From NCBI GenBank assembly GCA_030340625.1, contig JAOPHQ010002312.1:122869-186868 (forward strand): a stretch of DNA of 64,000 nucleotides, written 5' to 3'. This DNA is from Merluccius polli. Taxonomy: Eukaryota; Chordata; Actinopteri; Gadiformes; Merlucciidae. Below are positions 49,700-61,592 of this stretch, in pieces. Within the stretch, counting starts at the first letter, position 1, and each line of letters opens with the position of its first letter. Both the position numbers and the translations under genes were made by a program. The notes under the pieces were generated by a model, which searched no databases, was not told the origin of the DNA, and was given only the letters and a program-made list of their open reading frames with translations.

Positions 49700-52600
49700 C
49701 TAGTCCTTTGGGCGGGAAAACCGCCTTACAAATCACGATACATTCATACCACTCAAATGGAAGCTAATATGTTCATTTGATCATAGGAAAAAAAAGTACT
49801 CACATTATTCAGTTTACTATATAAGACATTCATCAATATATATGTCATTTCCAGACATATAAATAGGTCACAAACTATTACAAGTTTTAACAGTATGATA
49901 TACCCAGTGCGGTATCAGTCTTCACTCTGCATCTGTCTTGTCAGGGATCTGACCCAGCTTTAACCCCCTGTGCGGTGGGGAGAGGAGGTGAGCCGCAACC
50001 TGACACTCTGTCCTGTTCTCAGAGCACCGTTTGAATTACATAATGTGGGCAAAATCCAATTGTCTCCAGATCACACGTTATCCATCATATTTATTAGTGC
50101 AGCGGTGAGATAAGACAGTTATGTTTCCCAGAGAATCTGTTTCCACAAGACACGGAGCGCCGTCGATCGAATATGTTAGTGGGCCAGGAGGGTTACTCGG
50201 ATCGCATGAGCTAAACTCGATCGCTTTCTACGCATGAAAATGGAGCAAGCCAAGGAAAATAAAGATTCATTGATTTCCTCCAAAACTTTATATTCCATAG
50301 AGACGGATCTCGGGGGGGGTGGGGGGGGGGGGAAGAAAAGTGATTGAGATCACATGAAGTGCAACGCAGGTCTGGCATGCAGACTGTTTTACACCACAGG
50401 GATTTATGAAATTGAATTTCAATGGCACACCGAGCAGTTCATTAGCAGTGTGCCAAAAGTGAGAATCCTATATGACGGATTGAGACAAATCACTAGCCAA
50501 ATAAGCTGACAACACTGGTGCCTGTGGCATCAATTAGCGTTCATTAGGGGGTGGATTTTTTCTATTCGGTGGATCGAATTTGAGCATTGCCTACATACCT
50601 TTTAGCCATTCATGCAGGTAACTTTCATCTATTTGCTTTCTACTGTTTGAGCACCAGGTGGGAGAGCTAGTTACGAGCTTGAGCTTATTGAACTCTGCTG
50701 TAACAAGCGGTTAAGTCCTCAAGTCTACTCTGGATGATATCTGGATTTCTTAGGTTTAATATTTCACAAAGATCCATGAAGCATCTCCCTGGTTTGTTTG
50801 ATAGGCGATGGGTGGAAATTAATCCAGATCTGTTTCAGTTAGGAGATCAAATGAAACACTGCTTCATTCTGTGAGCTGCTTTTGTTATGGTTCGACATCA
50901 CAAGGAAAAAAAAAAAGTAATCACTTTTTTTTTTGTTCTCCACCCATTAATGAATACAATGACGCACATATAACGACAACAACAAACGTTTGTTTGACTT
51001 TCAACAATGCATTAATCACTCGCACATTAACAAGCTTTTGTCCTGACAATGTTGACGTTGACTGATTTGGGAGATTCAGCTTCAGTATCGGCCAGTGAAA
51101 GGTTGGCCGGCTAAATCGAGCAAAACAGGATGGCGGAAGTTCAGGTAACTCTTACATTCCTCACCTGCTGCATGCACCATAGTTTTTTTTTTGGTTCACA
51201 ATCAATTTGATTTTCGCTTTTTAATTATGCCAAGATGATGATGTATGCTTCACTAATAAGACATGAATGGGAAATGAAAGGTCGCTGAGAGCTAGATAAA
51301 TGACTCCCATTATTTCACCAATCGGATAGGAGCCCCGTCTATATGTTCTAATTTGAATGATAATACAATTCTGAATTGCTTTGTCCTAGCAGGCCACTTT
51401 CTCCATGATAAGCAGTCTGGCAAGGTAACCTTGTCCTGTAACCCACACTCCCATTGGCTTGTGAGACCTGTAATTGCTTTAAATTAAAGACCCAGGGAGT
51501 ATCTCACCGGTCAAGGCTGTGTGTGTGCGGTCCAATGGTTATTTGACTACACTTCATTGTCTCTCACACATTTTTTGTATGTGCACTATGGGGGGGGGCT
51601 GATGATTTATGTAAAACTATGTATTTCCCTCAGAGTTAGTATCAGTAATGATCAACCAGTCTTGCAAAAGCCAAATTGCAGGAGCTTGGAACAGCTGGAA
51701 CAATGCACATTGTATTGCTGTTGTTATTCCTCCTGGTTAAGAACACAGTTTTGTGGTTGTTTCCATCAGGGCACACAGCTGTCCTTAATAAAACCATGGT
51801 CAGCGCTTGGCGTGCTTTACTATTAAATAATGCAACATGCATGCAATTCACTTCTAAGCGCATCATGTCTGAGATGACAATGGCAAAACCGGGATAAAGT
51901 ACACAGCAGTCCATTATCTGCGCTTTTCGGAGTCCTAAATGAATTGTTTATTTTTAGCGTGTACCACTGGCAGAGAGGGATAAGGTGGCTTTGGGAGCAT
52001 AAATAATAAATCACACTGTCCTTGTCTTGGAATACGTTTGAAAAGCAATGAAATATGATAAAGTGTCTCATCCGGATCGTCTGATATTTGTGGCAGTCAC
52101 TTGTGCGTTGACATGAGCCACGGTATTGGTTACTGATGGCACAGCCGAGCGGGTCTCAATAGGTCTATAGCACAGGAAGGGAGGAGGCAAAACAAGTCGA
52201 TGGCAGAGGCTGGATGTGTGGAGCGCCATGGCTGAGAGGGGGGCGAAGAGTGCCAGGGGCTCAGGCTACCTTCTATTTAGCTTGTCAGGACAATGGGGCA
52301 CGGGCAGAAACACGAAAGTTTTAATCAAAGGTTTCTGTTTCTATGTGTTTGTCTCGAAAAGAAAAAAAGCCTCTTGATGGCCTTGGTTTGTTTTGCATGA
52401 AATTGTATAACAGTTTGGGACCAGACTGTTCAGTGGTGGTAGGGGACAACATTGAGAAAAAAGTTTTAAGCAGATTTATTTGCAGTGATTTTTATTTGAA
52501 TAACTGCAAAACAGCACTTAGTAGAAATACTAAAATACGAAAATAATACAGCGCACATCTCCAGTGTAAAATGTGCAAATTTCTGTTATAACATAACACA

Positions 52601-53190
52601 AAAGTCACTAGAAGTACATCAGAAAATAGTCGGTTCAAGTCTGTTAACATATACAGTACATATTAGTGCTGTGGTGTGGACTGTGGTTAAATGCTCGTGT
52701 CTGGAATACGGCAGAGCCAGACAATGTATGTCCTTTAATTAAGCAGTGGAAATTGGAAAAATGTTTTTTTGTAATAGATAGCAATGATTTGCTGTTGTGG
52801 CTTCATTTATTTTTATTAGACCAAGTGTTGTTCCACTTTATGAAATTAATTGAATTTTTCATGCGTAGAGTAAACGGACAAACAAATTAATCAAGGATGA
52901 GCAAATGGATCTTTAGCGGTGTTAGAAATGGTACGTTTTCCATTAAAACAGTGCACATAAATGTGCCTGTGTCTTCCTGTGGGGTGCATGTATGTTTAAT
53001 GCTGTAATGTCACGCATGATTAAGTCTGACAAAGGTTTGCACACTGCACAGTTTGACAGAAGAATTAGAAAGTGCAATGCATTTCCATAACATGATTCAT
53101 TTACAGGTGAATATGGTCTAAGAATATTGTGATTCCTTCATTACTGAATACTGCCGTTGGGTGACTCTACAAGGCTTTTACATCACTGAT
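49700..53190. other. Unique sequence, no gene supported
   Basis: A G-rich stretch lies at 50308-50332. Overlapping frames on both strands at 51521-52071 have no recognisable domain. Nothing else could be named. Confidence 0.5.
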
Positions 53191-53191
53191 G

Positions 53192-53350
53192 TGTGACATT
53201 TGTAATAAATTGAAACAGTATGTTGAACATTTGTTAAAGAAAGTGTTTTAACTTAAATGTATTTTAGTGAATTTCAGTTAATAATAGTGTATTCTGTGTG
53301 AAAGGCTACATTTTGAGTAATGCCCCCAAAAGATTAAGCGTACCAATTGT
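53192..53350 (+). repeat. Dispersed repeat copy B, running into (GT)n
   Basis: This is the partner of 40158-40320, about 13 kb away in the same orientation, sharing TTGTTAAAGAAAGTGTTTTA and ATTCTGTGTGAAA among other blocks. It is less similar than the 29/31 kb pair, so an older repeat family is likely. Confidence 0.85.
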
Positions 53351-53386
53351 GTGTGTGTGCATGAGTGTGTGTGCATGTGTTTGTGT

Positions 53387-53390
<4 letters not shown>

Positions 53391-53422
<32 letters not shown>
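53391..53422. repeat. (GT)16 microsatellite
   Basis: This perfect GT run forms the end of the degenerate GT stretch that follows repeat copy B. Confidence 0.95.
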
Positions 53423-53423
<1 letters not shown>

Positions 53424-53439
53424 ACACAGCAAATGGAGG

Positions 53440-56268
53440 TCAAATGGAGCACACAAAAGAAAAGATGCACTGAAAACATGAATGGGTGTCACTGTTTTCA
53501 TTTCAGTCAATTGCTACCCTGATGTTTTTCTATGGCCTGTCTTCCTCTGACACAGCCTTCGCACCCGCTTCCTGTTCCCTCTCCTTCTCTCTCTTTCTTC
53601 AGACCCATAAAGAAGTCTTCTCCCCGAGTCCCAGTCTCAGCAGAAACCATTGCGAGGTATAATGATGATGATGCAGCATGGAGTGGAAAAGACTAGTGGT
53701 GAAAATACACTTTGTACCGCCGGCAATTTGTTTAAGAAAATAAAAGCCCTAGGATAAAAAAACAACAACAAACAGGGGATTTGCGGCTCTCTAGAGATAA
53801 ACAGGCATATGAGACAATATTACCAACCCGAAGTGGAAGAGGAGGCCAACAGAGGGAAAGAGGGTTATTCTTTTAACAGAGGCAAACATAATCTCAGTAA
53901 AGTAGCTATTGTGCTAATTCCTCAACACAACAATGGGATCATGAGTAAGAGGAGGGGGGGGTGGCCTAATTAGGCTCAGCTAGCTTTAATATCATAGTGT
54001 TTTGGATGATGTGCAAAGCATAATGGCGGGGGAAAAAAGAAACCAGTTCATTGTAAAAGGAAAGTAAGTTCAGCATGCTCACTGATGCATGGTCTCTCTC
54101 TCTCTCTGGTAATCGCCTGACTGTATTCGAATTGTCAAGACACAATTGTTGTTAGGTATTTCATAAACAACTTCTTGTTACAGTTAACTAGAAAAAAAAA
54201 ATGTGTCCAAAAAAAAGGTGTCAGTATCGTGTCGCAGATATGACAAAATAAAAGTGATAGGAGATCAATATGCAGCTTATTCAACAAGTTTATGCTTTTT
54301 TACATTAGAGGAACACAGGGTTGTGGCGTTTGTCTACCCTCTGTGTGGATTCCACGCTTGAAGGCATTACAACTAATAAAAATGGAAACTAGAGGAGAAT
54401 TTCAAATGTTTGTTGAAATACATGGATAATACCACCATTTCTTCAGAACCCGTTGAGAATCCCTCTGATGTGGTATTTCCCTTGAACGGATGAAAATCAA
54501 ACAACGAGTACACAAACCGAGATGTGTTTGGGCATGGATCCATGTGGGCCCCTTATAAGAGTGAATAACAATGAAGCCTCATCCGACTACACAGCAGCCC
54601 TTTACCCTTTACCTCAATTACCGGCTCGCCTATTTGTTGAATTAAAGCTTTGCTGGTGATATTTAAGTTCAGATTGTAACCCTCTAGACGAGGTATACTT
54701 AAATTTAAATAAATCCAGCGGTCTGGTTACAGTTCAAGCACTTTCACAAGCAGTTTAAATAATTTGTTTTGACTGGAGTTAAAATAATGCTCCACTGATG
54801 CTCCAAAATAAGCAGACAATAATTGTCACTTGAATCTGCAATTCAAGGAATAACAATGAGATACAATAGTCATTGGAGAACCATCTTTGTACTAGTGTCT
54901 GGACAAAGAAATGATCAAAATGTCTTATTTATCAAGTGAGCAATATAACACAAGGTCATCCTGGCCAATTAAATTCTTGAGACATATAACGAAGTGTACG
55001 AAATATAACCCCAATAAAATACACACTACAGTAGCAACAAAACCCAGATTCACTTGAAATCATTTTCATATTAAATGTAATTATTAAATGGTTTATTACA
55101 AGCACACATTTTTACATGTAAACGTGACTGAATTGGCAAAATAAACACTTGAGAAACAGCTTGAGAAAACCTTGCTCTTAAAATAGCAAACAAGGTTGTG
55201 TCTACTTTTTATCCCTCTGGCTCTGACGTGTTTTAGAGATTTGTCCATCGCAACTAAACCTACAGTTGTATGCGCTAAACTCAAACTCATCTGTAAGCAG
55301 GACTTGAAAAAGGAAAAAACAGTAAATCCAGTAACAAAAAAAAAAAATGTGTTTCTCTGTTTTTGAGTGGCAGAATATTTTCCCTCTCCTGTGAATATCA
55401 AGGACACCCTGCTTCCATTATTCATGGCCTCAGTTGTTTTAAGGTGCACATATTTACACTCAGCCTATATTGCAGAACTAGCAAGTGGCTCCCCCCATTT
55501 TTTAATATTGCGGCTGCCAGCCCTTACACACTGCTCCACTCAATGACCAAGTGCCAGTTGCTCTGGGGCAAAAACTGTGGATTTACAGGAGGGGAAGTGG
55601 ACTTTATAAACAGGGCCTGGTAATAACTTATTTGCTATTTGAATTATTAAACAAAGTTTTATGATGCGACTCAATGCGAATGTGATGAGATTTGCCCTAG
55701 TTCCGGAGGATGTGGATTTTTATCAGGGTCTTTCATTAGATTTTTTTTTTTTTTTTGTGCGTCTCAATTGTGCCTCGCCAATGGACGTCAGTGGAATAAT
55801 GAAGAGGAGGAATGACTCAGTCCAAAATACAATGACCATTAAGTGACTGCTGGCAGAAATACCTTATAAAATGCATTGCACTCATTAATCCCCATTTATG
55901 AAACATTAACGACTAGTGAGCCTTGCTTTGCTTGCCATATTGCAGTCGAATCAAGCAGCAGCCATGACCTCCTGTTTGTGAAGCCCTGGCGGACGTGTAG
56001 TTCCTCTAACGGCCTATAGGTGGCTCGCGGTAGTTGGATGCAAAAAGACCTGCCACCATTCTGGGAAAAAGTCAATGTTGAAAAATGGGATTTCATTCTC
56101 GTAATACAAAGGTAAGACATTTTTTCTTTGTTCGGTTAGGATCTCAGTGGCTAGTTCATCTCTATATTATGTATTTTGAGAGGTCCCATTTGACAGTTTT
56201 ATTTCATTGACAAGTTAGTAAAGTCCCTGTAAAACAAAAGTACATTTGTAAAAACAAAATGTGTTATT
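53440..56268. other. Unique AT-rich sequence, no gene supported
   Basis: A T16 run lies at 55741-55756. The 117-codon minus-strand frame at 55096-55449 has no recognisable domain. Confidence 0.5.
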
Positions 56269-56740
56269 TGTGAGGGTTCTGTGTTTTGTGTGTCTTTGCT
56301 CTGCCTTTCTTTTCCCCGCCTCGTGGTTCTTCCCCTCTGCAGGGTGGAGCTGACGAGGCACACCCGCAGCCACTCACTCATCTCAACCTCCATAAAGCCT
56401 CTGGTCCTCACCCTACTCCCCGGACAGATAATTCCGTCTCGTCGGTAGAGCTGACTGTGTTCATTTCAGCAAATCTTTCCTGGCTAGTTCGCTTTCTTGT
56501 GATTAACTTGTTTCTTTTCTTCGTGTGTTTTGTTTAGTTCCCTGTGCTTCGCTGCCTCGTGCCTAAGTTCCTGTTTTCGCCTCGTTCGTGTGTGTTTTCG
56601 TTTTGGAGTTTCCTGGCCTGCCTTTTGCCGGACACCTTTCGTTATTTTTATTAGAGAAACTTTTGTTTGAATAAACATTTTGTGCACTTTTACGCCAGTC
56701 CGGTCTCTGCTTTGGGGTCTAAGTCTCTTAGGCCTCAACA
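56269..56740 (+). repeat. 5' LTR of the Ty3/gypsy element
   Basis: The LTR runs from TGTGAGGG to CCTCAACA, the usual TG...CA form, and ends 18 bases before the gag start codon. AATAAA at 56670-56675 is the polyadenylation signal, about 65 bases from the end. There is no second copy downstream, so the left boundary rests on the TG start and on similarity to fish gypsy LTRs remembered in general terms. The short leader after it does not show a standard primer site. Confidence 0.75.
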
Positions 56741-56758
56741 GAATTATCTGGCCACAAA

Positions 56759-57217
56759 ATGGACCCCGCCGAGACCTCTAACCTCCGACAGGCTTTTGCG
56801 AGTCAGGGGATCCGCATGGGACAACACGAGGAGGCACTGAAGCAGATAATGGACATTCTTCATCGCCTTTCTGCAGGAGTGTCTCAACTTGGGAGCCATT
56901 CGGATCAAGTTTCCACACACCTCCTCGCCGCTCCAAGTCCAGCCTCTGCTCCAGCCCCATCCTCACCTCCAGCTCCAAACTCCACTCCGGTTCCTCCATT
57001 TAACCATCCCCGTGAGCCCTTCAGCCCCACACCAGCCAGGTATTCAGGAGTTTTAGGGACCTGTAGCCAGTTTATCCACCAGTGCTCGCTAGTTTTCGAT
57101 CAGCAGCCTTTAACTTACTCCACTGATAAGTCCAAGATTGCATTTATTATGAGCTTGTTGTCTGACAAGGCATCTGCTTGGGCTTTGGCTGTGTCAGACA
57201 GCAACTCCCCCATGTAG
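56759..57217 (+). pseudogene. Gag, N-terminal part (broken)
   Basis: This frame of 152 codons opens with MDPAETSNLRQAF. It has a predicted helical stretch at residues 10-50, a proline/alanine/serine-rich linker at about 55-85, then a capsid-like part with PFSPTPARYSG and TDKSKIAFIMSLLSDKASAWA. It ends at a premature stop just after that motif. Capsid coding continues downstream in a disturbed frame, with a shift near 57325 before SQYAVDFRILAAECGWNE. The protein would package the element's RNA in a virus-like particle. Confidence 0.85.
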
Positions 57218-57303
57218 CTCACTTCTTTTGTTTACCGCGGAGATGAGGAACATTTTCGATCACCCCATACAGGGTTAGGAGGCTAGTAGCCGGCTCCTCT
57301 CGT

Positions 57304-58884
57304 TAAGCCAGGGATCCAAGCACAGTCTCCCAGTATGCTGTAGATTTTCGTATTCTGGCAGCTGAGTGTGGGTGGAATGAGAGAGCTCTACAGGGGATTT
57401 TTGTCAAGGGGTTGAGTGAGGAGCTCAAGGATGAGCTAGCCGCTAGGGACGAAACATCTTCCCTTGATGAGCTTATTTCCCTAGCTACTCGCCTAGATAA
57501 CCGCCTCCGTGAGAGACGCAGGGAAAGAGCAGCCAGGCTTAGACCCCCTTATTCCCCCTCTCCTTCCTGGTCTGCCCGGCCGCCTGCGCTTTCTCCTCCT
57601 TCTCCTGGTCCACCCGCTTCCAGTGGTTCTCTGTCGGCACCCTCATCGCTCCCGAGCACGGAGGAATCCATGCAGCTGGGCAGGACGAGGCTCTCCCAGG
57701 TTCAACAACTTCGACAACGGCGCCTTGGGCTCTGCATTTACTGTGGTCAAGCCGGCCATCTTCTCGTCCAGTGTTGCCAAAAGAGCAGGCTCACCAGCTA
57801 TAGGAGGGGCAATGGTGAGCCATACCTCCGTCCCTTCCTCCCCCCTCAACGTCTCCAGCTAAAAGGTACTGTGTTTTGGGCTCATGTTTCATGTCCTCTG
57901 GAAGTACTCGTGGACTCTGGTGCTGATGACAATTTTATGGACTCTTGCCTTGTCTCCCAGCTTAGCCTTCCCTCTGAGCCCTTACCCACAGCTAAGGACG
58001 TGGTTGCCCTCGACGGGAAGCTCCTTGGTCGAGTTACTCACCGCACTGCCCCTCTGCCACTGCTCCTCTCGGGTAACCACCATGAATCCATTTCTTTTTT
58101 TATAATTTCCTCTCCTACTACCCCTCTAGTGTTAGGACTCCCCTGGTTAAGGCTTCACAACCCCCACATTGACTGGTCCACTTCTACCATCACCAATTGG
58201 AGCCTTTTTTGCCACTCTCACTGCCTTCACTCCGCTGTTCCTACCACTGTTCCCACTACCTCACCTCCACCCAGCCCTGTTGACCTCACTTTAGTCCCTC
58301 CGCAATATCACAACCTCCAGGAGGTTTTCAGTAAGGACCGTGCTCGATCTTTGCCACCCCACAGACCCTATGACTGCGGCATAGATTTGCTCCCCAGCGC
58401 CCCTCTACCTTCTAGTACGCTGTATAACCTCTCCAGACCTGAAAGGGAGGCCATGGAGACCTACATAACTGACTCCCTCACAGCAGGACTTATTGGTCCC
58501 TCCTCCTCACCTGTGGGGGCGGGTTTCTTCTTTGTTGAGAAGAAGGATAAGACCCTTCGCCCCTGTATAGACTTCAGGGGCTTAAATAACATAACTGTTC
58601 GAAATAAGTACCCTCTGCCCCTCATTGACTCAGCCTTCAGCTCGCTTCACGAGGCCACCATCTTCACTAAGTTGGACCTCAGGAATGCTTACCATCTGGT
58701 ACGTATTAGGGAGGGGGATGAGTGGAAGACTGCTTTTAACACGCCCCTTGGACATTTTGAGTACTGTGTCATGCCTTTTGGACTTACTAATGCACCTGCT
58801 GTTTTCCAGACCCTTGTGAATGATGTCCTGTGTGACATGTTAAATAAGTTTTTATTTCATTCTTATATTTTCCCGGTCCCTTGA
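57304..58884 (+). pseudogene. Gag C-terminus, protease and reverse transcriptase (broken)
   Basis: The frame is open from about 57304; the first possible start inside it, at 57412, is a TTG and not a true start. Numbering from 57412, a zinc knuckle CIYCGQAGHLLVQC (CCHC) starts at residue 108, the aspartic protease motif DSGA has its aspartate at 168, and reverse transcriptase runs from about 335. FVEKKDKTLRPCIDFRGLN starts at 374, the motif A aspartate (LDLRNAYH) is 422, and FGLTNAPAVFQ starts at 456. The catalytic YxDD box that should follow is missing: a short deletion near 58850-58860 removes it, shifts the frame and gives the stop. The enzyme cannot be active. Confidence 0.9.
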
Positions 58885-59540
58885 GGAACATGTTCAGCAG
58901 GTCAAGCTGGTTCTTCAAAGACTCCTGGAGAACAGATTGTACGCTAAGGCTGGGAAGTGTGAATTCCATGTGTCATCTGTGCAGTTTCGTGGTGGAGAAG
59001 GGGCAAGTCAGAGCCGACCCTGCCAAGGTTCAGGCAGTGACCGACTGGCCCATTCCTACAGACCGAAAGCAGCTACAGAGGTTCCTGGGTTTCGCCAACT
59101 TCTACCGCAGGTTTATTAGAGACTACAGTAGTGTCGCCTCGCCGCTTACTAAACTAACCTTGGTGAAGACTCCCTTTTTGTGGTCCTCTTCAGCAGATGC
59201 GGCTTTTAGCAGACTGAAGGGCCTGTTTTCCTCTGCACCTGTGCTTGCTCACCCAGACTCCGCAGCTCAGTTTGTGGTGGAGGTCGATGCCTCGGACACG
59301 GGGGTGGGAGCGGTTCTCTCTCAGCGTTCCACCTCTGACCGGAAGCTACATCCCTGTGCCTTTTTCTCCCGCCGACTCACACCGGCGGAGAGAAATTATG
59401 ACGTGGGTAACCGGGAACTTCTGGCGGTCGTGCTGGCTCTCCAGGAGTGGAGGCACTGGCTGGAGGGCTCCACCTTTCCTTTTATTGTATGGACGGACCA
59501 CAAGAATCTCTCCTACCTCCGTTCTGCCCGCAGAACAAGC
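58855..59540 (+). pseudogene. Reverse transcriptase thumb and RNase H (broken)
   Basis: Directly after the lost YxDD box, ILIFSRSLEEHVQQVKLVL and LLENRLYAKAGKCEFHVSS are read in one frame. Near 58985 a further small deletion moves coding into the frame with FVVEKGQVRADPAKVQAV and QLQRFLGFANFYRRFIRDYS. RNase H follows: VEVDASDTGVGAVLSQR carries the first catalytic aspartate, and NRELLAVVLALQEWRHWLEG and VWTDHKNLSYLRSAR are further core motifs. The domain ends abruptly at about 59530, where it joins integrase sequence in a different frame. Confidence 0.88.
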
Positions 59541-60334
59541 TTCCCTCAGCCCTGGAAACTGCCGCTCTGCTCGTCCAACATGTGTTTCGGCTGCATGGCA
59601 TCCCTCTGGACATTGTTTCGGACCGTGGGCCCCAGTTTTCGTCTCAGGTTTGGTGTGCCTTCTGCCGGGCCCTGGGAGCGTCAGCCAGCCTTTCCTCTGG
59701 GTATCATCCCCAAACCAACGGCCAGACGGAGCGGGCCAACCAGGACTTGGAGACCGCTCTTCATTGTGTCACTGCTCGCCACCTAGCCTCCTGGTCCACC
59801 CATCTTCCCTGGATAGAATACGCCCATAACTCCCTGGTTTGCTCTGCCACAGGTATGTCTCCCTTCATGTTATCTAATGGTTTCCAGCCCCCACTGTTTC
59901 CCTCACAGGAGGCGGACTCGGCTGTGCCCTCGGTGCAGGGTTATCTCCAGCGCGCCCACCAGGTTTGGCGGGAAGCCCGGGCAGCCCTCTCCCGCACAGC
60001 AGCCTGGAACAAGAGGTTGGCGGACCTGCACCGGACCCCTGCGCCTGACTACCAGCCTGGGCAGGAGGTTTGGTTGTCTTCTCGGGACCTTCCACTACAG
60101 ACCGAGTCCAAGAACCTGGCTCCTAGGTACATTGGCCCGTACGTTATTGACCGGGTGATAAATCCCTCAGTGGTGAGGCTGAGGCTTCCGCCTGCCCTCA
60201 AGGTACACCCGTCCTTTCATGTTTCCCTCCTGAAACCAGTTTCCACCAGCCCACTGTCCCCCCCAGCCGAACCCCCTCCGGTTTTAGGACTCATTCCTGC
60301 ACCACTCTATAGACAGCGCATTAGCTTTAGTTAG
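59535..60334 (+). pseudogene. Integrase core and C-terminal part (truncated at both ends)
   Basis: The sequence resumes inside the integrase with KLPSALETAALLVQHVF. The zinc-binding HHCC domain and the first catalytic aspartate are missing. The second aspartate (IVSDRGPQFSSQVW) and the glutamate (TNGQTERANQDLE) are present with exactly 35 residues between them, as in the retroviral D(35)E rule. A GPYVIDRVINPSVVRLRLP stretch followed by HPSFHVSLLKPV is the GPY/F-type C-terminal module. Similarity stops at about 60285 in a proline-rich end; the last 15 or so codons to the stop at 60334 belong to flanking DNA. Chromodomain and 3' LTR are lost. Confidence 0.88.
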
Positions 60335-60626
60335 TTATGTGGAGCACATGTCACAGACGGAAGCATATTGCTACGCTCCTATTTTATCCTTTTGACTCTC
60401 AACTCAACGGTGACATTTTGGTTACATGTGGCCTCTGTTTTGTTCATTTGATAAAATATACAAACGGGCTTGGTAAGGTTGATGTATTATCAATAAATTA
60501 CGAGCATTGTGGAAACCCCAGTACAAGCTGTGTTTTCTATGCTCTCTGAGCTGCCTCAACCCCGAACACAAACCCAAACTGTTACTAGCCTCTCGTAAGT
60601 GTCAAATACCACTAAGACCTGAAAAA
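60335..60626. other. Unassigned flank of the retrotransposon
   Basis: Unique AT-rich DNA. No 3' LTR sequence was found here. Confidence 0.5.
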
Positions 60627-60761
60627 ATGGATGCTCCTTCTAGCAGTGTTATTGGGTTTGTGCAGCCGTACACATTTGAGCCACAAAAGCCAGAATCCAA
60701 TTCGTCGGAGGACACTGACCTCCCTGAGAATCAACCTTGTTTCTCTCAGTCTAAGAAATAA
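60627..60761 (+). CDS. Possible short coding fragment with VQPYTFEP motif
   Basis: An ATG in a good context (AAAAAATGG) opens 44 codons: MDAPSSSVIGFVQPYTFEP, then an acidic serine-rich stretch with SSEDTDLPENQP, then a stop. The pattern of a short N-terminus, QPYxFEP and an acidic tract resembles the start of an uncharacterised fish protein family in which a P2X7-like cysteine-rich domain follows. That domain is absent here. It may be a first-exon fragment, a decayed copy or coincidence. The family link is from memory and weak. Confidence 0.25.
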   Translation: MDAPSSSVIGFVQPYTFEPQKPESNSSEDTDLPENQPCFSQSKK

Positions 60762-60779
60762 CTTGCGATTGAGCGGGAG

Positions 60780-61250
60780 AACCAGTGACGCTAATGCGCT
60801 CTATAATGCGCTCTATAAAGTTATATAGTGTTAGGGGCGGGGCAATGCTAAGTATGGCTCCAGTGTGTCATCGAGCCACCATTAAGCCCTGCCCAAAAAA
60901 TCCTGAACACAAAAATGGTGAAAAACAGAAAAACGGTCTAGCTCCACAATTCAGTACTGTTCTACAGTCTTTTCACATGTTTTCAGCAATTACTTTCTAA
61001 CGTGTATAATGTGGTTAGAAACAAATCTCTCTTTACAAGGACTTTAAGAATTGAATGATGGGTTTTTGCTATAGACTACTACAAGGCAGCCATTCAATTC
61101 CCGCCCTCAATGTGCCAAATACGGATCGTTTCTGCTGCTGTTTGCAAGATCTCAGCAATGGCGGCGCTCATAAAGGTCTCGTAAATCAATGGGTGACGTC
61201 ACGGATGCTATGTCCATATTTATTCACAGTCTATGGATATAATGTATCAC
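60780..61250. mobile_element. Common dispersed fish repeat (non-coding)
   Basis: The words GTGTGTCATCGAGCCACCAT, AAGCCCTGCCCAAAAAATCC, GGGTGACGTCACGGATGCTA and TTCACAGTCTATGG are familiar as parts of one highly repeated fish element, recognised from memory. The class is not certain. It carries a perfect CRE palindrome TGACGTCA at about 61195. Boundaries are approximate. Confidence 0.45.
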
Positions 61251-61259
61251 AAGCTAAAT

Positions 61260-61566
61260 AATCTACTGTGCATTCCTCCCCCTAAAAAATGGGCTCCCTT
61301 TTTATTTTTATTTTTTACCAATTTTGTCACCAAACATGGTCTCCATTTACCTACAGATAATAACTCTCCCAAAGGAGCAATTGGCCATTTCCTGATGTGT
61401 CGTCGCCACCAGAAGTCAGATATGTTCTCAACAAAGGGGCTGTAGATAGTGTTGCAGACATGTCCCCAAAGGTAAATAAATCTACTAAGCAAAGACTGCA
61501 GCGTGAGCGCCTTTATCGTCTCTCTTCTGGTCAGGCTCTGGCAGGGACTTGGGTCACACTAACCTA
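61260..61566. other. Unassigned sequence
   Basis: The plus-strand frame at 61397-61753 includes a C26 run and has no recognisable domain. Confidence 0.4.
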
Positions 61567-61592
61567 CCCCCCCCCCCCCCCCCCCCCCCCCC
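61567..61592. repeat. Poly(C) run, 26 bases
   Basis: This is an uninterrupted C run. Confidence 0.95.

Larger units (their letters stand above)
56269..60290 (+). mobile_element. Ty3/gypsy (sushi-type) retrotransposon, internally deleted, 3' LTR missing
   Basis: The order is 5' LTR, gag, protease, reverse transcriptase, RNase H, integrase, which is the Ty3/gypsy order. The copy is about 4 kb and is damaged at several points: a stop and a frameshift in gag, loss of the reverse transcriptase YxDD box, a frameshift behind it, a large deletion joining RNase H to the integrase core, and loss of everything after the integrase C-terminus including the 3' LTR. Protein similarity suggests the chromovirus group common in fish, but no chromodomain is left to confirm it. 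Confidence 0.9.

Noticed and set aside
51521..52071. Overlapping 82-101 codon frames on both strands
   Set aside because: No domain, and opposite-strand frames of similar length cancel each other as evidence.
55096..55449. 117-codon minus-strand frame
   Set aside because: It includes an A-run translated as phenylalanines and no family motif; likely chance.
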